17,415 nt of DNA from an uncultured Oscillospiraceae bacterium (lineage in GTDB: Bacteria; Bacillota; Clostridia; Oscillospirales; Acutalibacteraceae): contig UQFM01000035.1 of assembly GCA_900540295.1 (NCBI GenBank), positions 1 through 17,415 of the forward strand, written 5' to 3'. This document shows, piece after piece, positions 12,533-17,415 of the stretch. Position 1 is the stretch's first letter. Each line of letters begins with the position of its first letter. Position numbers and translations under genes: made by a program. The notes under the pieces are model-generated. The model was not told where the DNA came from and ran no database searches. It saw only the letters and a list, made by a program, of their open reading frames with translations.

Positions 12533-14521
12533 ATGGCGAAAAAAGCGGCGTATACCGAAGAAAGCATATCCCAATTAAAGGGCGCGGACCGTGTCCGCAA
12601 ACGTCCTGCCGTCATTTTCGGCTCGGACGGCATTGACGGCTGTCAGCACGCGGTGTTTGAGATTCTCTCAAACTCTATCGACGAAGCACGCGAAGGACAC
12701 GGCGACAAAATTATTGTGACGCGGTACTTAGACAAATCCATCGAGGTGCAGGACTTCGGACGCGGTATCCCGATGGATTTCAATGAAAACGAACAGCGGT
12801 ATAACTGGGAGCTGGTTTTCTGCGAGATGTACGCGGGCGGCAAGTACAATACCAACGACGGCGGCAGTTACGAGTATTCTTTGGGCCTCAACGGCTTGGG
12901 TCTTTGCTCCACGCAGTATGCCTCGGAATATATGGAAGCGGAAATCCACAAAAACGGTACGCGCTATGTGATGCGCTTTAAAGAGGGCAACCCCGACGGG
13001 GAATTACAGCGCGAGCCTTACAGCAAAAAGGATACAGGCTCGCGGATTCGCTGGAAACCCGATTTAAAGGTGTTCACCGATATTGATATTCCGCTGGAAT
13101 ACTATCAGGAAACGATTCGCCGCCAGTCCGTTGTCAACGAGGGCGTGCGGTTTATTCTGAAAGACCAAATCACCGCCAATACCTTTGACACTTACGAATA
13201 CATTTATGAAAACGGCATCACAGACTATGTGAAAGAGTTTGTCGGCGAAGCGGAGACCCTTTCCGACGTACAGTTTTGGCAGACGGAGCGCAAGGGACGC
13301 GACCGTGCAGACAAGCCCGAATACAAGGTGAAAATCAACGCGGCGCTCTGTTTTTCCAATAAAAAACAGTTGAAAGAATATTATCACAATTCCAGCTTTT
13401 TAGAGCACGGCGGCGCGCCCGAAAAGGCGGTGCGCAGTGCGTTTGTTTCGCAGATTGACGCGTATTTAAAGGCAAACGGAAAATACTTAAAGACCGACAG
13501 CAAGGTGAATTTTCAGGATATTGAGGATTGCTTGGTGTTGGTTGTGTCCTCTTTCTCCACACAAACCTCTTACGAAAATCAGACCAAAAAAGCGATTACC
13601 AATAAATTTATTCAAGAGGCAATGACGGAGTTTTTCCGCCATCAGTTAGAGGTCTATTTCTTGGAAAATCCGCTGGACGGCGAAAAGGTCGCGAACCAAG
13701 TGCTTATCAATATGCGTTCGCGCATCAAGGCGGAAACCACAAGACTGAATATCAAAAAGACACTGCAAAGCGGCAACGACCTCTCCAACCGCGTGGAAAA
13801 ATTTGTGGACTGCCGTTCCAAAGATGTAAACGAACGCGAGATTTTCATTGTAGAGGGCGATTCGGCGCTCGGCGCTTGTAAGCAGGCGCGGGATTCTGCA
13901 TTCCAGGCGATTATCCCTGTGCGCGGTAAAATCCTCAACTGCTTAAAGGCGGAATATAACAAAATCTTCAAAAGCGAAATTATTACGGATTTGATTAAGG
14001 TGCTCGGCTGCGGCGTGGAAGTGACAGGCAAGGCGAGCAAAGAGCTTTCGTCCTTTAATCTCGACAATCTGCGTTGGAGCAAGGTCATTATTTGTACCGA
14101 CGCCGACGTAGACGGTTTCCAGATTCGTACGCTGATTTTGACCATGATTTACCGCCTGATGCCAACGCTCATCCGCGAGGGCAAGGTGTATATCGCCGAA
14201 TCCCCGCTGTATGAAATCAACACAAAAGACGAAACATGGTTCTGCTACACCGAAAAAGAAAAGCAAGAAGCACTTGCGGAAATCGGCGACCGAAAGTTCA
14301 CGATTCAGCGTTCTAAGGGACTCGGCGAAAACGAGGCGGATATGATGTGGCTGACCACGATGAACCCGAAAACCCGCCGTTTGATTAAGGTTGAGCCTGA
14401 CTACTCCCCCGAAGCGGTTGCCGATAAATTTGATTTGCTGTTAGGCGACAATTTGCAGGGACGCAAAGACCACATTGCCGAAAACGGGTATCTGTACCTC
14501 GATTTGACGGACGTGTCGTGA
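12533..14521 (+). CDS. parE: Type IIA DNA topoisomerase subunit B, divergent topoisomerase IV ParE-like
   Basis: A 662-residue ATPase subunit that should work with the A subunit encoded downstream to pass one DNA duplex through another. GHKL ATPase motifs: EILSNSIDEA with Glu43 and Asn47, DFGRGIP (74-80), GGKYN (102-106), GLNGLGL (118-124), DTGSRIRWKPD (168-178), and QTKKAITN (350-357; Lys352 or 353 near ATP). The Toprim domain is complete in its metal residues (EGDS, Glu441; DADVD 523-527), and RSKGLGE (593-599) precedes the tail. Several fixed motifs differ from gyrase and topoisomerase IV: EGDSALGACKQ for EGDSAGGSAKQ, VRGKILNCLKA for LRGKILNVEKA, TDADVDGFQIR for TDADVDGAHIR, and no PGKLADC. 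It is therefore a divergent paralogue found with its own A subunit. The ribosome binding site is weak (AAGGA 12 nt upstream). The parE name rests mainly on the partner, and a full search could change it. Confidence 0.85.
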   Translation: MAKKAAYTEESISQLKGADRVRKRPAVIFGSDGIDGCQHAVFEILSNSIDEAREGHGDKIIVTRYLDKSIEVQDFGRGIPMDFNENEQRYNWELVFCEMYAGGKYNTNDGGSYEYSLGLNGLGLCSTQYASEYMEAEIHKNGTRYVMRFKEGNPDGELQREPYSKKDTGSRIRWKPDLKVFTDIDIPLEYYQETIRRQSVVNEGVRFILKDQITANTFDTYEYIYENGITDYVKEFVGEAETLSDVQFWQTERKGRDRADKPEYKVKINAALCFSNKKQLKEYYHNSSFLEHGGAPEKAVRSAFVSQIDAYLKANGKYLKTDSKVNFQDIEDCLVLVVSSFSTQTSYENQTKKAITNKFIQEAMTEFFRHQLEVYFLENPLDGEKVANQVLINMRSRIKAETTRLNIKKTLQSGNDLSNRVEKFVDCRSKDVNEREIFIVEGDSALGACKQARDSAFQAIIPVRGKILNCLKAEYNKIFKSEIITDLIKVLGCGVEVTGKASKELSSFNLDNLRWSKVIICTDADVDGFQIRTLILTMIYRLMPTLIREGKVYIAESPLYEINTKDETWFCYTEKEKQEALAEIGDRKFTIQRSKGLGENEADMMWLTTMNPKTRRLIKVEPDYSPEAVADKFDLLLGDNLQGRKDHIAENGYLYLDLTDVS

Positions 14522-14623
14522 TGCGCATACCCCGTAGGGGGCGATGTAAATTCCCCCAATAGGGGAAATGTCGCGAAGCGACAAAAGGGTAATGGCGAAG
14601 CCGTAACTCAGCGCCCCGCGAAG

Positions 14624-14682
14624 TCTGATGAAATTTCACGGAACAACACAGAGGTTGTTCCCTACGCAAGAATCAAATTTAC
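14624..14682 (+). repeat. Repeat A, copy 1
   Basis: A 59-bp unit matching 14771-14829 at 47 of 59 positions. It contains the hairpin GGAACAAC/GTTGTTCC. Confidence 0.75.
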
Positions 14683-14683
14683 A

Positions 14684-14725
14684 TTGTGCCGTGTGAGATT
14701 CTTCGCTACGCTCAGAATGACAAAT
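14684..14725 (+). repeat. Repeat B, copy 1
   Basis: A 42-bp unit with 41 of 42 bases identical to 14903-14944. Its core (ATTCTTCGCTACGCTCAGAA) is a type of dispersed intergenic repeat I recall from many bacterial genomes. Confidence 0.85.
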
Positions 14726-14770
14726 CAGAACAAACCGCGTAGGGGTCGGCGTCCTCGACGACCCGTGGAA

Positions 14771-14829
14771 TCTGATGAAATTTTACGGAACACGTCATCG
14801 GTTGTTCCCTACACGTTTATCAAATCTAC
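14771..14829 (+). repeat. Repeat A, copy 2
   Basis: Same length as copy 1 (59 bp) and 147 bp after it. Mismatches cluster in the hairpin loop and near the 3' end; the outer stem GGAACA/TGTTCC is kept. Confidence 0.75.
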
Positions 14830-14854
14830 CCAGTGTTACGTGCGATTCTTCAAA

Positions 14855-14883
14855 ACGGACAGCCGCAAGGGCTGTCCCTACGG
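14855..14883 (+). repeat. Repeat C, copy 1
   Basis: A 29-bp hairpin element (stem GGACAGCC/GGCTGTCC) with 28 of 29 bases matching the inverted copy at 17380-17408. Confidence 0.85.
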
Positions 14884-14902
14884 GATTTGCGTTACATTCG
14901 GT

Positions 14903-14944
14903 TTGTGCCGTGTGAGATTCTTCGCTTCGCTCAGAATGACAAAT
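14903..14944 (+). repeat. Repeat B, copy 2
   Basis: Differs from copy 1 by a single base. An inverted partial copy lies on the far side of the A-subunit gene at 17269-17300. Confidence 0.88.
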
Positions 14945-15010
14945 ACACGCGGAACAACAAATTTGCACAATTTTCACACTTTATCTACTGTAGAATGGGA
15001 GTCGTAAAAA

Positions 15011-17248
15011 ATGCCCAGAAAACCGAAGAAAAAAGAAACCCATGAGGAAGAATTACAGCCGAACGCACATATTTTAGGCGCGGGCGAAGTGGTCGAGCAA
15101 TTTATAACGGAAACGCTCGAAACCAACTATATGCCGTACGCGATGAGCGTCATCATGTCGCGTGCGATTCCCGAAATTGACGGCTTTAAACCCTCGCACA
15201 GAAAATTACTCTACACCATGTATAAAATGGGGCTGTTAAACGGTTCCACCATAAAATCCGCAAACATCGTCGGGCGCACCATGCAGTTGAATCCGCACGG
15301 TGACGCGACGATTTATGAAACCATGGTGCGTCTGTCGCGCGGCAACGAGGCGCTTTTATATCCGTATGTCCTGTCAAAAGGCAACTTCGGCAAGGCGTAT
15401 TCGCGGAATATGCAGTATGCGGCTTCCCGTTATACCGAAGCAAAGTTAGAGCCGATTGCCGCCGAGCTGTTTGCCGATATTGACAAGGATACCGTCGATT
15501 TTGTGGACAACTACGACAACACCATGAAAGAACCGACGCTCTTCCCCGTGACTTTTCCGTCCGTACTCGTCAATGCGAATACAGGTATCGCCGTCGGTAT
15601 GGCATCGTCGATTTGCTCGTTTAATTTAAAGGAGATTTGCGACGCAACGGTGGGGTTAATTAAAAATCCCGATTACGACATCAACGAGGCGGTCAAAGCG
15701 CCCGATTTTATCGGCGGCGGGCAGATTGTCTATAACGATGCGCAGATGCGCGACATCTTCCGCACAGGGCGCGGCAGTTTTAAGGTGCGCTCAAAATATA
15801 CGTACGATAAATCAAACAACTGTATTGATATTACGGAAATCCCCCCAACCACAACCGCCGAGGCGATTATTGATAAAATCATTGAAAAGGTGAAAAGCGG
15901 CGCGGCGCGTGAAATTGCCGACGTCCGTGATGAAACCGATAAAAAGGGCTTGAAAATCACCGTAGATTTGAAACGCGGCACAGACCCCGAAAAGCTGATG
16001 CGCAAGCTGTTTAAATCCACGCCGCTGGAAGATTCCTTTGCCTGCAACTTTAATGTGCTGATTGCGGGCGTGCCGCGTGTTTTGGGCGTGCGCGATTTGC
16101 TTTTGGAATGGATTGCATTCCGTATGGAATGCGTCAGCCGCCGTGTCTTTTTCGATTTGACCAAGGCGAAGGACCGCTTGCACCTGTTAGAGGGCTTACA
16201 GAAGATTCTTCTCGATATTGACAAGGCGATTCGGATTATCCGTTCCACCGAAGAGGAATCCGAGGTTGTGCCGAATTTGATGATTGGCTTCGGCATTGAC
16301 AAAATTCAGGCGGAATACGTTGCGGAAATCAAGTTGCGCCATTTGAACCGCGAATATATCCTCAAGCGCACAAAGGATATTGAAGACCTGCGCAAAAATA
16401 TTGCGGATATGGAGGATATTCTTTCGAGCAAGGCGCGCATCAAAAAGATTATCGTAAAAGAATTGGAAACGGTGGTTGAGAAATACAACAAGCCCCGCCG
16501 TACCGAAATTATTTATGCCGCTGTCGAGGAAGAGGATGCGGAAATCGAGGAAATCCCTGATTATCCCGTGCATTTATTCTTCACCAAAGAGGGATATTTC
16601 AAAAAAATCACCCCGCAGTCTCTACGCATGAGCGGCGAACAAAAGCTCAAAGAGGGAGACAGCATTACACAGACGTTTGAAGCGACCAACAGCACCGATT
16701 TGCTGTTCTTTACCGACCGCTGTCAGGTTTATAAGGCGAAGGCGGCGGACTTTGACGATACCAAAGCAAGCGTTTTAGGCGACTTTGTTGCCTCTAAACT
16801 GCATATGGATGCAGGTGAATCCGCCGTCTATATGGCAGTAACAACCGATTATAAGGGCTATATGCTGTTCTTCTTTGAAAACGGCAAAATGGCAAAGGTA
16901 GACTTGTCCGCCTATGAAACGAAAACCAACCGCAAAAAGCTGATTAAAGCGTACTGCGACAAATTCCCGTTGGCGGCGATATACCAAATCACCGAAGACT
17001 GTGAATTGGTTGTGCAGTCTACCGCAGGACGGATTTTGCTGTTGAACACAGGTGCAATTACGCCGAAAACCACAAAAGATACGCAGGGCGTATCGGTGAT
17101 GACCCTGAAAAAAGGTTACAGAGTCGCAAGCGTGCGTGCATACAAAGATGGTGAGTTCAAAAAGCCTGCGCGTTACCGTACCCGTTCGCTTCCTGCCGCA
17201 GGTGCACTGCTTTCTGCTGAGGATGCAGGTGAGCAGTTGACATTATAA
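15011..17248 (+). CDS. parC: Type IIA DNA topoisomerase subunit A, topoisomerase IV ParC-like
   Basis: A 745-residue DNA-cleaving subunit. After a basic, Glu-rich N-terminus (1-18) come the winged-helix core (PEIDGFKPSHRKLLYTM, 54-70), PHGD (95-98) and the catalytic Arg140-Tyr141 in AASRYTEAKL, then the tower, a long coiled coil (about 380-500) and a C-terminal DNA-wrapping domain (about 515-745). The C-terminal domain lacks a GyrA box: RMSGEQKLKEGD (from residue 539) stands where gyrase has QRRGGKG, which favours topoisomerase IV (decatenation) over gyrase. The residue equivalent to E. coli GyrA Ser83 is Ala99, and Asp87 is Glu103. GGGAG lies 9 nt before ATG. The gene follows the B subunit in the same direction but 489 bp away, so it may have its own promoter, though none is convincing. 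It is flanked by mirrored repeats. A second, standard gyrase should exist elsewhere in the genome. Confidence 0.88.
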   Translation: MPRKPKKKETHEEELQPNAHILGAGEVVEQFITETLETNYMPYAMSVIMSRAIPEIDGFKPSHRKLLYTMYKMGLLNGSTIKSANIVGRTMQLNPHGDATIYETMVRLSRGNEALLYPYVLSKGNFGKAYSRNMQYAASRYTEAKLEPIAAELFADIDKDTVDFVDNYDNTMKEPTLFPVTFPSVLVNANTGIAVGMASSICSFNLKEICDATVGLIKNPDYDINEAVKAPDFIGGGQIVYNDAQMRDIFRTGRGSFKVRSKYTYDKSNNCIDITEIPPTTTAEAIIDKIIEKVKSGAAREIADVRDETDKKGLKITVDLKRGTDPEKLMRKLFKSTPLEDSFACNFNVLIAGVPRVLGVRDLLLEWIAFRMECVSRRVFFDLTKAKDRLHLLEGLQKILLDIDKAIRIIRSTEEESEVVPNLMIGFGIDKIQAEYVAEIKLRHLNREYILKRTKDIEDLRKNIADMEDILSSKARIKKIIVKELETVVEKYNKPRRTEIIYAAVEEEDAEIEEIPDYPVHLFFTKEGYFKKITPQSLRMSGEQKLKEGDSITQTFEATNSTDLLFFTDRCQVYKAKAADFDDTKASVLGDFVASKLHMDAGESAVYMAVTTDYKGYMLFFFENGKMAKVDLSAYETKTNRKKLIKAYCDKFPLAAIYQITEDCELVVQSTAGRILLLNTGAITPKTTKDTQGVSVMTLKKGYRVASVRAYKDGEFKKPARYRTRSLPAAGALLSAEDAGEQLTL

Positions 17249-17268
17249 ATTCCGTAATCCTGTCATTC

Positions 17269-17300
17269 TGTCATTCTGAGCGCAGCGAAGAATCTCACAC
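17269..17300 (-). repeat. Repeat B, inverted partial copy
   Basis: Its reverse complement matches repeat B at 31 of 32 positions. An 8-bp tandem (TGTCATTC) is doubled at its left edge (17261-17268). Confidence 0.85.
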
Positions 17301-17306
17301 AGAACA

Positions 17307-17357
17307 GTAGGGACGGACGTCCCCGTCCGTCCGCGGGCGCGCAATGCACGCCCCTAC
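17307..17357. repeat. Hairpin element bounded by GTAGGG and CCCTAC
   Basis: Outer arms GTAGGG (17307-17312) and CCCTAC (17352-17357) enclose an inner 9-bp stem GGACGGACG/CGTCCGTCC (17311-17319 with 17324-17332). It is typical of short mobile-looking intergenic repeats. It may help end transcription of the A-subunit gene, but no T run follows. Confidence 0.6.
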
Positions 17358-17379
17358 GGTCAGTGGGTCATTTGACATA

Positions 17380-17408
17380 CCGTAGGGACAGCCCTCGCGG
17401 CTGTCCGT
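17380..17408 (-). repeat. Repeat C, inverted copy
   Basis: Reverse complement of 14855-14883 with one mismatch. With the inverted repeat B it places the A-subunit gene between mirrored repeat pairs. Confidence 0.85.
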
Positions 17409-17415
17409 TCTCGGG

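Larger units (their letters stand above)
14522..15010. other. 489-bp gap between topoisomerase genes, filled with dispersed repeats
   Basis: No credible gene is present; a 107-codon open frame at 14684-15007 runs through repeats. The gap holds small hairpins at 14551-14567 (TTCCCC/GGGGAA) and 14569-14583 (TGTCGC/GCGACA), then repeat families A, B and C listed separately. For the downstream gene only weak signals are visible: TTGCAC at 14963 without a good -10, and TAGAAT at 14991 too close to the ribosome binding site. Confidence 0.7.

Noticed and set aside
14551..14944. CRISPR-like array in the topoisomerase gap
   Set aside because: The repeats are of different families, unevenly spaced and only two copies each, with no cas genes.
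14684..15007. 107-codon open frame between the topoisomerase genes
   Set aside because: It is made almost entirely of dispersed repeats B, A and C, starts inside a repeat, and has no family pattern.

Overview
The window looks like chromosome from an anaerobic, endospore-forming member of the Clostridia, probably a gut Oscillospiraceae/Ruminococcaceae-type organism. Grounds: a full-length spoIVA next to a SipL-like spore coat gene, a dockerin-bearing secreted protein, a GH95-type glycosidase lipoprotein, a clostridial FeoA-FeoA-FeoB-Cys-rich iron operon, and many short GC-rich hairpin repeats between genes. Base composition is moderate and fairly even. I see no rRNA, complete tRNA, CRISPR array, transposase or phage gene.

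Layout. (1) 70-2736 (+): lipoprotein glycoside hydrolase of GH95 type, ending in a strong terminator. (2) 2882-5907 (+): a two-gene sporulation operon. A SPOCS/LysM protein resembling SipL is followed 14 nt later by SpoIVA, the ATPase that forms the spore coat basement layer. (3) 7303-6010 (-): a secreted protein with an N-terminal dockerin, then a small antibiotic-biosynthesis-monooxygenase-fold protein started from TTG. (4) 7503-8306 (+): an alpha/beta hydrolase, divergent from block 3, with its own good promoter. (5) 8350-8552: a gene-free, hairpin-rich stretch carrying a dispersed repeat whose other copy is at the very start of the window.

(6) 8924-12370: an iron-uptake module. A short DtxR-family regulator (-) is divergent from feoA, feoA, feoB and a FeoB-associated Cys-rich membrane peptide (+). 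Four near-identical palindromes (GTTAGC-N4-GCTAAC) lie in its non-coding parts. One sits where transcription of feo should start and one lies just before feoB. The regulator has the Met/Cys metal ligands of iron-sensing DtxR rather than the Asp/Glu ligands of MntR, so the simplest reading is Fe(II)-dependent repression of Fe(II) uptake.

(7) 12533-17248 (+): the two subunits of a type IIA topoisomerase, closer to topoisomerase IV than to gyrase and divergent at several normally fixed motifs. They are separated by 489 bp of repeat-rich DNA. The A-subunit gene is bracketed by the same two repeat families in mirror order.

I did not find a clearly new multi-gene system. The best leads are the sipL-spoIVA pairing, the Feo operator layout, the divergent topoisomerase and its mirrored repeats, and the structured non-coding stretch at 8350-8560.
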